Assembly (NCBI GenBank): GCA_028283765.1
Contig: JAPWJY010000008.1
Span: forward strand, 1,059,001 to 1,123,000
Length of the DNA stretch: 64,000 bases
DNA from: Parvibaculaceae bacterium
Lineage (GTDB): Bacteria > Pseudomonadota > Alphaproteobacteria > Parvibaculales > Parvibaculaceae
Direction of reading: 5' to 3'
Each line of letters begins with the position of its first letter. The first letter of the stretch is position 1. Both the position numbers and the translations under genes were made by a program. Shown one piece after another: positions 37,679 through 45,450 of this stretch. The notes beneath the pieces are model-generated. The model was not told where the DNA came from, made no database searches, and saw only the letters and a list, made by a program, of their open reading frames with translations.

Positions 37679-38899
37679 TCACCTCGGCGAAGGCCCCACA
37701 TAGCGCGCCCTCGGGCGGATCATCACGCCGGTCCGGTATTGCTCGATGGCGTGGGCGATCCAGCCTGCCGTGCGGGCGAGCACGAACAGGCAGAGGCCGC
37801 TGCCGGGCGGCATTCTGAGCGTTGCGCCAAGGGCGGCGTTGGCGAAGTCGATATTGGGCTGGAGGCCCGCCGCCTCGGCCATGGTGGCGGCCACGATCCG
37901 GGAGCGGATGAAGGCGGGGTCGTCGCCGAAGCGTTCCTCCATCAGGCTCATCATCAGCGCCGCGCGCGGGTCGCCCTGCGGATAGAGCGGATGGCCGAAG
38001 CCCGGCACCGGGTCGCCGTTCCTCAGCCGGTTCAGCACCGCGTCCGCCACGTCCTGCCGGTGGGCGATGTCGGTGAGGAAGCTTTCCACCCGTGTCGAAA
38101 GCCCGCCATGGCGCGGTCCCTGCGCGGCGCAGATGCCGGCCTGCACGGCGGCGTAAAGGTGCGTGCCGGTGCCTGCCGCGCAGCGCACGGTGAAAGCGGA
38201 GGCGTTGAGTTCATGGTCCGCGCAGAGCACGAGCGCGGCGCGGATCAGCTCCGAGGCGCGTTTGTCGCGGAAGGTGAAGGCGTGGGCCAGCATCTCGTGG
38301 ACGGGGCGCTCGCCCGGCGGCAGGGCCGTCATCGCGGCGGCGACGAGGCGCAGCACCCGCGCCCCGGTCGAGGCCATCCCCGTTTCCGTACGGTTATAAA
38401 GCGCCGGGTCGGCAAGGGCGGCGGCGGGCAGCATCACCAGCGCCCGTTCGACGGGAGGCAGCCTGGCCGCGTCGCGCGCCAGTGTTTCAAGGAGCGGGGT
38501 GAAGGCGGGGATGGCGTCCTTCGTGAAGGGCTGGACACCGGTGCAGCCCCACAGCAGCGCCGCCACCTGTTCGAGGCTGGAACTGCGGGCAAGGGCCGCG
38601 GCGTCCGCGCCCCGGTAATAGAGCCTGCCCTCGGCGATCAGCGTGATCGAGCTTTCCAGCACCGTTGCCCCGAAATTGAGGCCGGAAGCGGTGACGGTTT
38701 CCGCCGCCGGGCCAGTGCGGCGTTCCTTGAGGCGGCGCACATCCTCGGCCCGGTAGCGCCGGGCGCGGCTCTGGGGCGCGGGTTCCGAGCGGATCATGTC
38801 GCGGCTGACATAGGCGTAGAGCGTGGCGAGGCTGACGCCGAGTTCGGCGGCGGCCTCCCGGGCGCTCAGATAAAGCGGGCTGTCGGCGGATGCGCTCAT
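37679..38899 (-). CDS. HTH-citrate synthase fusion protein
   Basis: A 406-residue fusion. Residues about 9-62 (LSAREAAAELGVSLATLYAY, SRARRYRAEDVRRLKERR) form a MerR/HTH_17-type winged helix-turn-helix. The rest is citrate synthase fold: DHELNASAFTVRC, GPRHGGLSTRVE, GFGHPLYPQGDP and NIDFANAAL retain His, Gly-His-Gly, Arg-binding and Asp sites. So the catalytic pocket looks intact while a DNA-binding domain has been added. It may act as a metabolite-responsive regulator, an enzyme or both. A divergent second citrate synthase shares its operator. Confidence 0.9.
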   Translation of the reverse strand: MSASADSPLYLSAREAAAELGVSLATLYAYVSRDMIRSEPAPQSRARRYRAEDVRRLKERRTGPAAETVTASGLNFGATVLESSITLIAEGRLYYRGADAAALARSSSLEQVAALLWGCTGVQPFTKDAIPAFTPLLETLARDAARLPPVERALVMLPAAALADPALYNRTETGMASTGARVLRLVAAAMTALPPGERPVHEMLAHAFTFRDKRASELIRAALVLCADHELNASAFTVRCAAGTGTHLYAAVQAGICAAQGPRHGGLSTRVESFLTDIAHRQDVADAVLNRLRNGDPVPGFGHPLYPQGDPRAALMMSLMEERFGDDPAFIRSRIVAATMAEAAGLQPNIDFANAALGATLRMPPGSGLCLFVLARTAGWIAHAIEQYRTGVMIRPRARYVGPSPR

Positions 38900-38918
38900 G
38901 GGCCCATGATTTCATATA

Positions 38919-38945
38919 TTGATTGTATGAATCAAGATTGATTCA
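38919..38945. promoter_or_regulatory. Divergent operator with TTGATT/AATCAA inverted repeats
   Basis: TTGATT at 38919-38924, AATCAA at 38930-38935 and TTGATT at 38938-38943. The last pair extends to a perfect 8-base-arm palindrome, TGAATCAA-GA-TTGATTCA (38928-38945). It lies in the 93-base AT-rich gap between the two citrate synthase genes and is the natural target for the HTH domain of the fusion protein, which is inferred. Confidence 0.65.
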
Positions 38946-38992
38946 TGTGCGGGCGATGCGCAGCTTTGAGCGGTACACAAGGGAGTATGACC

Positions 38993-40120
38993 ATGGATAA
39001 ACCTCTCAAGGCCGCCGCCTCCGGGCTCGACAGCGTTATTGCCGCCGAAACGGCGCTGAGCCATGTCGATGGCGAGGCGGGCCGCCTCATTGTCGCGGGC
39101 CATGATATCGGAGCCCTTGCCGCCTCCCATGATTATGAGGGCGCGCTCGCCTTGCTCTGGCAGGCGGCGGGCCGCGCGCCTGAGACGGCCGGGAACATCC
39201 GCGCGGCGCTCGGCAGGGCAAGGCTCGATGCGTTCGGCCATGTGCCCGCGCTGCTTGCCGCCAGCGAAGGATTGACGGTGGTGGAAGGCTTGCGCGCCGG
39301 TCTGGCGATGCTGCCGGACGACCATGCGCTGGCGCCCGAATTGCGTCTGGTCGCCGCCCATCCGGTCTTTGTCGCCGCGCTCTGCAGGCGCGCGGAGGGC
39401 AAGGCGCCGGCCGCGCCGGACCCGGCCAGAGGACAGGCGGCGGATTTTCTGGCGATGCTGACCGGCGAGACGCCGAAGCCTGAAAAGGTGCGCGCGCTCG
39501 ATGCCTATCTGGTCACGGTGATCGACCATGGCATGAACGCCTCGACCTTCGCCGCCCGGGTCATCGCCTCGACGCGGGCGGGCATGGTTTCCGCCATTGT
39601 CGGCGGGCTTTGCGCGCTCAAGGGGCCGCTCCATGGCGGCGCGCCGGGGCCGGTGCTCGACATGCTGGACGAGATCGGCGTGGAGGAGGCGATCAGCCCA
39701 TGGCTCGATGCGCATCTGGCGGAAGGCGACCGGCTGATGGGCTTCGGCCACCGCATATACAAGGTGCGCGACCCGCGCGCGGACGTTCTCAACGGGGCCG
39801 TGGCCCGTCTTGCCGCCAGCGGTGCGGAGGGACCGGGTACTGAGGGATCTGGCGCGGGACGGATCGCCCTTGCCCGCGCCGTCGAGCGCAAGGCGCTGGA
39901 GGCGCTCCATGCGGCCAAGCCCGGCCGCCGGCTCGACACCAATGTCGAGTTCTTCACCGCCCTGCTGCTGGAAGCGCTGGCCATTCCGCGCGCGGCGTTC
40001 ACCGCCGTGTTCGGCATCGCAAGGGTGGGCGGCTGGACGGCCCATGTCATCGAGCAGGAGCGCGTGGGCCGGCTCATCCGTCCGCAGTCGGCCTATATCG
40101 GACCATGGCCGGAAAAGTGA
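38993..40120 (+). CDS. Citrate synthase family protein
   Basis: A 375-residue short citrate synthase, without any HTH. VIDHGMNASTFAARV, GPLHGGAPGPVLDML and GFGHRIYKVRDPRA are the active-site segments; the Asp of the NVDF-type motif is Glu (TNVEFFTALLLEAL), as also occurs in short CitA-like enzymes. It condenses oxaloacetate with acetyl- or propionyl-CoA, and which is not readable. ATG 38993 (MDKPLKAAASG) with GGGAG 7 bases before is preferred over 38987. Divergent from the fusion gene, across the TTGATT operator. Confidence 0.9.
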   Translation: MDKPLKAAASGLDSVIAAETALSHVDGEAGRLIVAGHDIGALAASHDYEGALALLWQAAGRAPETAGNIRAALGRARLDAFGHVPALLAASEGLTVVEGLRAGLAMLPDDHALAPELRLVAAHPVFVAALCRRAEGKAPAAPDPARGQAADFLAMLTGETPKPEKVRALDAYLVTVIDHGMNASTFAARVIASTRAGMVSAIVGGLCALKGPLHGGAPGPVLDMLDEIGVEEAISPWLDAHLAEGDRLMGFGHRIYKVRDPRADVLNGAVARLAASGAEGPGTEGSGAGRIALARAVERKALEALHAAKPGRRLDTNVEFFTALLLEALAIPRAAFTAVFGIARVGGWTAHVIEQERVGRLIRPQSAYIGPWPEK

Positions 40121-40135
40121 GCTTGCCCGCCGCCC

Positions 40136-40552
40136 TCAACAGCCGTCGTGACCGGCGAAAGCCTTGCTGGCGAGATCGATGGCAGGCTTGTCCATAAGCG
40201 CCGGGTTCCATTCGCCGGTGCGCACGATCAGGGCGGCCATCTGCGCATAGCTCATGCTGGCGGGCAGGCAGGCCGCCCTGGAACCTGTGGCGCCCGCGCC
40301 GCCGGATTCGGTCGGCGCATTGCCGGGGAAATCATCCTCGGCAATGCGCTTCTGCACCATCAGATAGCCTTCGAGATATTGCTTGCACCAGCGTGCGGCG
40401 CGCGGCATCGCGCCCTCGGGGCTCAGGTACCAGTTTTGCGCCTCGGCGCAGGCGTTTGAAAGATCGCGGCCGGTTTCAATCCGCGCGGCCGGGGCGGGCG
40501 TTGCGGACGCCATCGTCAGGATCATCAGCGCAAGGGCGAAAAGGCGGCGCAT
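40136..40552 (-). CDS. Rap1a/Tai-like periplasmic protein
   Basis: A 138-residue secreted protein with signal peptide (RLFALALMILTMASATPAPA). The mature part has four Cys in the order CAEAQNW, WCKQYLEGYLMVQKR, ACLPASMSYAQMAALIV and HDGC, which matches the Rap1a/Tai immunity-like fold. Family members neutralise type VI effectors in Serratia, but many are of unknown role, so immunity is not claimed here. It starts 25 bases after a small lipoprotein gene and no effector gene is near. Confidence 0.75.
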   Translation of the reverse strand: MRRLFALALMILTMASATPAPAARIETGRDLSNACAEAQNWYLSPEGAMPRAARWCKQYLEGYLMVQKRIAEDDFPGNAPTESGGAGATGSRAACLPASMSYAQMAALIVRTGEWNPALMDKPAIDLASKAFAGHDGC

Positions 40553-40577
40553 CGGCTACTCCCGGCATGTGTGGGAA

Positions 40578-40886
40578 TCAGTGCGGACCCTGGATCATCG
40601 CTCCGCCATTGCCGGGCATGCTCCAGTTCTGCTGAACCGGCCCGCCGCTCTGTCCGCAAGCGCCGTAACCAGCCCGCCAGCCCGCCGCATAGCCTTCATC
40701 CTCATGATAGAGAGCCTCATTGCGGTGGATGGTGCCGGGGTCACCCGGCTTGCGCGTGGTCGCGGTGCCGCAGCCGTCGGAATAGCCCAGCTCATAATTC
40801 GGGCTGTTGGTCAGGTCGTCGCTGCTGCACGCCGAAACGAGAAGGGCGGCGGCAAGAAACGACATGGAAAGAAAGCGTCCGGGCAC
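40578..40886 (-). CDS. Small lipoprotein, unknown
   Basis: A 102-residue lipoprotein. The lipobox LLVSAC gives Cys20 as the lipidated residue. The mature part (SSDDLTNSPNYELGYSDGCG, EGYAAGWRAGYGACG) is rich in Gly, Tyr and Cys and ends in a Pro-Gly tail. AAGGAG 6 bases before GTG at 40886 fixes the start. That site overlaps the end of the Rieske oxygenase gene, so the two are translationally coupled. Envelope location likely; no family recognised. Confidence 0.75.
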   Translation of the reverse strand: MPGRFLSMSFLAAALLVSACSSDDLTNSPNYELGYSDGCGTATTRKPGDPGTIHRNEALYHEDEGYAAGWRAGYGACGQSGGPVQQNWSMPGNGGAMIQGPH

Positions 40887-40898
40887 GATGGCTCCTTG

Positions 40899-41963
40899 CT
40901 AGCTGCGCCATTTCAGCGTCACGGGTTTGATCGGATTCTCGAAGGGGCGGCCCTGTTCCTGCGCCTCGGCCCATTCCGTCTTCAGGCGGTGGTACCATTT
41001 GGCCTGCACGTCCGCGTCATTGATCAGCATCAGCCGCGGCTCGAAGGCGAGGCCCTTCTGCTGGAGATTGACCATGTCGCGGTCCTGCCTGAGGAACGCC
41101 TTCATGAAGGGCCGCACGAAAGGCTTGAGCAGGCCCAGAAATGGCATGGTCCAGTAGAAGGACTGGGTGATCTCGGTGGTCTTCTCGTCGATGGGCGTGA
41201 CCGTGGTGAGCCCGATCAGCCGGTGCGCGCCGACGCTGATGCGCTCGATGCGAAGGCCGGGCAGGGCGAAGGCGATCTCTGTCGTCGGCTGGCCGCCCAG
41301 CAGCTTGTAGGCGAAGGAATTGCTCGACGGCTTGTGCTCGACCATCTTGAAGCCGAGCGGCGAGGGCGCGAACGCCTTGGCCTTCTCGTGGATCGAGGCA
41401 CGGCTGCGCCAGTACCAGGAGCGGTGGACGAAGGGGCCGTGGGCCGGATCCATCAGGCCGATCACCGCATGGTCGATATGGCAGGAAAAGCTCATGGTCT
41501 CGCGCATCCGGGGCGCATAATCCGCCTGCACGGGAATGCCCGGCATCTCGGGCGGTTCCTGGGTGGGCGCAAGGTCCGCCCGGGCGTTCTCCGCCATCCA
41601 GACCCAGATGTTGCCTTGCACCTCGCGCACGGGATAGCGGCGCACGCGGATGCGCTCCACCTCCATGGCCTGACCGGGCACGAGGGAGGGGATTTCGGCG
41701 CAGCGCCCGTCGGTCCGGAACTTCCAGCCATGATAGGGGCACTCGACGGCGGCTTCGCCGCAACCGCTGGTCTGCGCCCCGTAAAGCGTGCCCGCCGAAA
41801 GCGGCACGCCGCGATGGGGGCAGATGTCGCGCAGGGCAAAAAGCTCGCCTTCCGGGGTCCGGCCGATCACCAGCGGTTCGCCCAGCAGCACCTTGTGGAC
41901 CATGTCTCCCGGCTTGAGCACTTCGCCCGCTCCGCCGAAATACCAGATGTCGCGCAGAAACAT
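40899..41963 (-). CDS. Rieske non-haem iron oxygenase, alpha subunit type
   Basis: A 354-residue aromatic-ring-hydroxylating or demethylase-type oxygenase. Rieske motif: ICPHRGVPLS, then VECPYHGWKF. The mononuclear iron site is HAVIGLMDPAHGPFVH, with the Asp/His set typical of the family. It needs a separate reductase, and no ferredoxin or reductase gene is near. The substrate is unknown; vanillate-type or steroid relatives are possible. It is the first gene of a unit with the lipoprotein and the Rap1a-like gene. Confidence 0.9.
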   Translation of the reverse strand: MFLRDIWYFGGAGEVLKPGDMVHKVLLGEPLVIGRTPEGELFALRDICPHRGVPLSAGTLYGAQTSGCGEAAVECPYHGWKFRTDGRCAEIPSLVPGQAMEVERIRVRRYPVREVQGNIWVWMAENARADLAPTQEPPEMPGIPVQADYAPRMRETMSFSCHIDHAVIGLMDPAHGPFVHRSWYWRSRASIHEKAKAFAPSPLGFKMVEHKPSSNSFAYKLLGGQPTTEIAFALPGLRIERISVGAHRLIGLTTVTPIDEKTTEITQSFYWTMPFLGLLKPFVRPFMKAFLRQDRDMVNLQQKGLAFEPRLMLINDADVQAKWYHRLKTEWAEAQEQGRPFENPIKPVTLKWRS

Positions 41964-42039
41964 GGACCCTCTTGCTTGCCTTGCCGATTCCCGGTTCCGG
42001 CTAATCTTCTACAGCGGCCACCGGCTCAGGGGGAAAAAA

Positions 42040-42420
42040 TCTTGAGAGGCGTCTGCCGGTTCTCTTATGTTATGGATAAATATTATAGGTCTTTATCAGT
42101 ATGGAAAAGTAGAGAGATAAAATTCATGTTTTTTGAAGAAATAAGGTGAGTGCGTATCCAAGATACATAAAACAATATGAGCTTTCGTTTGGCATAAATT
42201 GGTCAGTCCAGTCATGGAAATTTGGTTTTTATCTTTCCGGGCCATTACTATCTTTATATATTTTGTTTACATTTAATATCTTTTGCGGGAAAAATGCAGT
42301 ATCAGTGTCGGTGACTTATTCAAGAACCGGGTTGTCTTTCAATTTTCGGCGAATACGCAAGACTCTGGTACGAAAATCAGAAATTTATTGATGAGTTCCA
42401 GATCAGAGCAGGAATTCTTC
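42040..42420. other. AT-rich island upstream of mucR
   Basis: A stretch of about 380 bases with far more A+T than the rest of the window, inside the 470-base gap 41964-42433. It holds only weak reading frames (42146-42391 with a poor GTG start). The likely role is promoter and regulatory space for mucR, since MucR-type proteins bind AT-rich DNA and often control their own gene; this is inferred. No repeat or mobile-element signs were seen. Confidence 0.6.
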
Positions 42421-42433
42421 CGGAGTTTTTACA

Positions 42434-42862
42434 ATGGCGCAGGACGATCAACTGATCGATATCACCGCGGAAATAGTGTCTGCCTATGTAGGGCAAAATA
42501 ATATTCCACCCAATGATGTGCCCCATTTGATCGAACAGGTTTACATGGCGCTTCAGGGCGTTGTAAGCGGTGAGATACGTCACGATGAGCCAAAGCCCGA
42601 ACCGGCCGTGCCGCCGCGCCGGTCTGTCACGCCGGACTACATTGTCTGTCTTGAGGACGGCAAGAAGTTCAAATCCCTGAAGCGGCATCTGCGGACTCAC
42701 TATGATCTCAGTCCTGAGGAATATCGCAGCAAGTGGGGGTTGCAGAGCGATTATCCCATGGTTGCGCCCAATTACGCCGAGGCCCGCTCGCGGCTGGCGA
42801 AAAAAATGGGACTGGGCCAGAAGGGCAGGCGAGGGCGGCGTCCGGCAAAGGCGGCGGGCTGA
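42434..42862 (+). CDS. mucR: MucR/Ros-family transcriptional regulator
   Basis: A 142-residue regulator with a prokaryotic zinc finger. SLKRHLRTHYDLSPEEYRSKWGL and SDYPMVAPNYAEARSRLAKKMG are the family blocks, and CLEDGKKFKSLKRHL places Asp where many members have the second Cys, as in Brucella-type MucR. It acts as an AT-rich-DNA-binding silencer or activator of surface polysaccharide, motility and cell-cycle genes in this lineage. The N-terminal part (residues 1-50) should oligomerise. Confidence 0.95.
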   Translation: MAQDDQLIDITAEIVSAYVGQNNIPPNDVPHLIEQVYMALQGVVSGEIRHDEPKPEPAVPPRRSVTPDYIVCLEDGKKFKSLKRHLRTHYDLSPEEYRSKWGLQSDYPMVAPNYAEARSRLAKKMGLGQKGRRGRRPAKAAG

Positions 42863-42961
42863 GTCCGTCCCTGATATCCCCGGCGCGCCAGAATCGATGC
42901 CGGTTCTGTGTCTGGCGGCTGGCCAGAGCGGTCCTTCCCAGAGCGGCGCTTCATTGTCAGA

Positions 42962-42976
42962 ATGAACCCGGTTCAT
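42962..42976. promoter_or_regulatory. Palindrome ATGAACC-C-GGTTCAT
   Basis: Perfect 7-base arms with a single central base, 74 bases before the start of the secreted-protein gene at 43051 and 100 bases after the mucR stop. It looks like a dimer-binding operator. Which protein binds it is unknown. Confidence 0.5.
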
Positions 42977-43050
42977 GTATCCGCTCCCTGTCCGTCCCTG
43001 CCGGGGCGGGCCTGAGAAGAGCGGAACGTTACGGGCGGGGAGACGGCACT

Positions 43051-43524
43051 ATGTCCGGTGGTTCTGGGTCATCTATCTTTCTGTTTGCGCCGGGATTTCT
43101 ATGCGCGCTCATTCTGGCGCTGTCGCCCCTTGCTGCGCAGGCGCAGGACGCGGGTTTTCAGGGCGGCGCGATGACGCTGGCGCAGGGCGAGGACGTTACC
43201 TTTCCGATCGTGACGGATAATCAATCCCCTGCCGATTTTCATACCCGCTGCACGCTGGAAGGGGGCGATGGCCCCGCCATGCTGACCTTCGACGCCGAAC
43301 GCTACATTCCCTTGTCTGAACCACAGGTCGGGCAGCGGATTACGCTGGGCGCCCATGAGCAGCGTCTTTACGAATTGTCGGGCACCATCGAGCCTGGTCA
43401 GGTGGACGCCTATATTTCCTTCGCTTTTGCTGGTGCGCCGGAAGCCTTGTGTCTGCCCGGCATGGATTGCGGAAAGGCCGCGAAGGGCGCTTCGTCCGTG
43501 AAGGTTGCCTGTACATCCAGATAG
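43051..43524 (+). CDS. Secreted protein, unknown
   Basis: A 157-residue protein with a clear signal peptide (SIFLFAPGFLCALILALSPLAAQA, cleaved before QDAGF). The mature part has a beta-rich look (AMTLAQGEDVTFPIVTDNQ, RITLGAHEQRLYELSGTIEP) and four Cys (TRCTLEG, LCLPGMDCG, VACTSR), so it probably forms disulphides in the periplasm. GGGGAG precedes the ATG by 9 bases. I do not recognise a family. It lies between mucR and the DnaA-helix gene, with its own palindromic upstream site. Confidence 0.7.
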   Translation: MSGGSGSSIFLFAPGFLCALILALSPLAAQAQDAGFQGGAMTLAQGEDVTFPIVTDNQSPADFHTRCTLEGGDGPAMLTFDAERYIPLSEPQVGQRITLGAHEQRLYELSGTIEPGQVDAYISFAFAGAPEALCLPGMDCGKAAKGASSVKVACTSR

Positions 43525-43731
43525 TCCCCCTGTCTTCGGCCTTCAGACAATCGCCGCCCGGCCCATCGCGCGCGGCGGTCCGGCAGGCGTTTGCGCCTGT
43601 CTGCGCTCTCTGCCCGCGCAAAGCCCGTTCTGACTTATCCCCGCCCGCTGACGCCTACGTAAGTTTGAAGCGGATTGATTTTTCGCAAGCGGGTTTGGGG
43701 CTCGCCCGAAAACACAAAGGGGAGACGGTCC

Positions 43732-44163
43732 ATGTCGAAATATGCAGAAAGGGCGGAATTGGTACCCGCGAGTTTGGCGCGCCGTGAGTTGGCCGGACAT
43801 CGGGGAAGCCCCGAGCGGTGGCTGCGCCGGGAAATTGAACGGACGTCCAATATCGCACTGTTGCAGGAAACGGTGGCGCTCGCATGGTGCGTTTCCATTA
43901 TCGAATTGAGAGCGCCGACGCGGCGGTGCGCGCGGGTCGCGTTCGCCCGGCAGGTGGCGATGTATCTGGGCCATGTGACGTTCGGGCTCAGTCTTTCTGC
44001 GGTCGGACGGCATTTCGGCCGTGACCGGACGACGGCGGGATATGCCTGCCGGACGATCGAGGATCTGAGGGACGACCGCCATTTCGACCAGTTGCTTGAG
44101 CGGCTTGAGATTGTTCTTCGTGTCCGGCAGGACCGGTTGAATGGAGAGGAGGCCGGTCAATGA
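43732..44163 (+). CDS. DnaA-type helix-turn-helix protein
   Basis: A 143-residue protein whose second half resembles DnaA domain IV: ARQVAMYLGHVTFGLSLSAV, RHFGRDRTTAGYACRTIEDL. This is the part that contacts DnaA boxes. There is no AAA+ domain, so it cannot initiate replication by itself. GGGGAG before ATG 43732 (MSKYAERAELVP) sets the start. Its stop overlaps the DUF6456 start by ATGA. It probably acts as a DNA-binding regulator; a TTATCCCC site lies about 90 bases upstream. Confidence 0.8.
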   Translation: MSKYAERAELVPASLARRELAGHRGSPERWLRREIERTSNIALLQETVALAWCVSIIELRAPTRRCARVAFARQVAMYLGHVTFGLSLSAVGRHFGRDRTTAGYACRTIEDLRDDRHFDQLLERLEIVLRVRQDRLNGEEAGQ

Positions 44164-44945
44164 GCGGGCACATTTCTCCACAGGAACTCGATCGTGAAAT
44201 CAGGCGCTGCTTTCGCTGGCTCGACCGCGATGGAGCGTTTCTGCGGGAGGAGGCGGGCGGCGGCGCGGGCGTTCATCTGCCGCGCCGCGGGGGCGGCAGG
44301 GCGATGATGCGGGTGCCGGCCGCCATATGGGAGTGGTTCCGCGCCCATGATCTGGTGGAGCGGATGCCGGAAGGTGAGGCGCTGCAGCAAGGTGGCTGGC
44401 GGATCAGCGCCACGGGCAGGGCGCGGTGGCAAAGGCTTTGTTCGGACGATCCGTTCCGGGACCAGCACCGGCTTGCCGGGCGGCGGGTGCTTGAGGGGCC
44501 GGACGGCGTGATGCGGGAATATGAGATCGATCTCAATCTTTCCGCCCTCGCCTGGCTTCACCACCGCAAAAGCCGGGATGGAGCGCCGCTCATCGACGCG
44601 CGCCAGTTCGAGGCCGGTGAACGGCTCGAACGGGTGTTCCGGCAGGCGGCCCTGAGCCAGCGCGTCACCTTCGACTGGACGGCGGCCCATGCCCCGCAGG
44701 CGGCGGGCCGGGGGCGCGATCCGGCGATGGCGAGCGACCAGGCCATGGACGCACGCAAGCAGATGCGCCGCGCGCTCGATCATGTCGGGCCGGGGCTTGC
44801 GGAGATTCTGGTCGAGGTCTGTGGCTATCAGCAGGGGCTGGAAGCGGTGGAGCGGTCGTTCAACTGGCCCCGGCGCTCCGCCCGGGTGGTGCTGCAACTC
44901 GCGCTCGACCGGCTGGCCGATCATTACGGTCTTCCGCGGCTTTAA
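44160..44945 (+). CDS. DUF6456 domain protein
   Basis: A 261-residue protein of an alphaproteobacterial family. The C-terminal block RQFEAGERLERVFRQAALSQ through DQAMDARKQMRRALDHVGPG and GLEAVERSFNWPRRSARVVLQL fits DUF6456, which looks like a helical DNA-binding fold. The N-terminal 120 residues are winged-helix-like (VPAAIWEWFRAHDLVERMP, WRISATGRARWQRL). The 4-base overlap with the DnaA-helix gene means coupled translation. Function unknown. Confidence 0.8.
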   Translation: MSGHISPQELDREIRRCFRWLDRDGAFLREEAGGGAGVHLPRRGGGRAMMRVPAAIWEWFRAHDLVERMPEGEALQQGGWRISATGRARWQRLCSDDPFRDQHRLAGRRVLEGPDGVMREYEIDLNLSALAWLHHRKSRDGAPLIDARQFEAGERLERVFRQAALSQRVTFDWTAAHAPQAAGRGRDPAMASDQAMDARKQMRRALDHVGPGLAEILVEVCGYQQGLEAVERSFNWPRRSARVVLQLALDRLADHYGLPRL

Positions 44946-44946
44946 A

Positions 44947-45378
44947 TCAGCCGGCCGTGTCCGCAAGGGCGACTTCCGCGTCATGGCGGATGCGGCCGAC
45001 CATCGAATAAAGCCCGTTCGAGCGCTGGGGGCTCAGATGCTCGTTGAGGCCGAGCCCTTCGAGCGTGGCGCGGGCATCGACGGCGAGGATTTCGGCCGGG
45101 GTCAGCCCATCGTAAAGCCGCATCAGGATGGCGACGAGGCCGCGCACGATGAAGGCGTCGCTGTCGCCCCGGAAATGAAGCCGCAGATGGCCCTGCGCAT
45201 CCCGGCGGGCCTCGCTGGTCAGCCAGACCTGACTGACGCAGCCCTGAACCTTGTTCGCGGCCGAATGCTCGGCCTCGCTCAGCGGCTCAAGCGTTTTGCC
45301 AAGCTCGATGACATAGCGGTAGCGGTCTTCCCAGTCATCGAGAAAGGCGAAATCATCGACAAGATCATCAATCGGCAT
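44947..45378 (-). CDS. sufE: SufE family sulfur acceptor
   Basis: A 143-residue SufE protein that takes persulfide sulfur from a SufS desulfurase and hands it to Fe-S assembly. The reactive Cys is in NKVQGCVSQVWL, with SDAFIVRGLVAILMRLYDG and LSPQRSNGLYSMVGRI as family blocks. No suf operon lies nearby, so it is a stand-alone copy. It is convergent with the DUF6456 gene, with stops one base apart. Confidence 0.93.
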   Translation of the reverse strand: MPIDDLVDDFAFLDDWEDRYRYVIELGKTLEPLSEAEHSAANKVQGCVSQVWLTSEARRDAQGHLRLHFRGDSDAFIVRGLVAILMRLYDGLTPAEILAVDARATLEGLGLNEHLSPQRSNGLYSMVGRIRHDAEVALADTAG

Positions 45379-45450
45379 AGGCGCTCAGCCTCCATTCGCC
45401 CCAGATATAAGGGGCAAACGGGGAAAGTGTAAGGGAGAGGACCGGAGCGG

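Noticed and set aside
40136-40552. Type VI secretion immunity locus
   Set aside because: A Rap1a-like fold alone is weak evidence; no effector, Hcp, VgrG or baseplate gene is in the window.
42146-42391. 81-codon frame in the AT-rich island before mucR
   Set aside because: It has a GTG start with no proper ribosome-binding site, no family signal and base use unlike known genes here.
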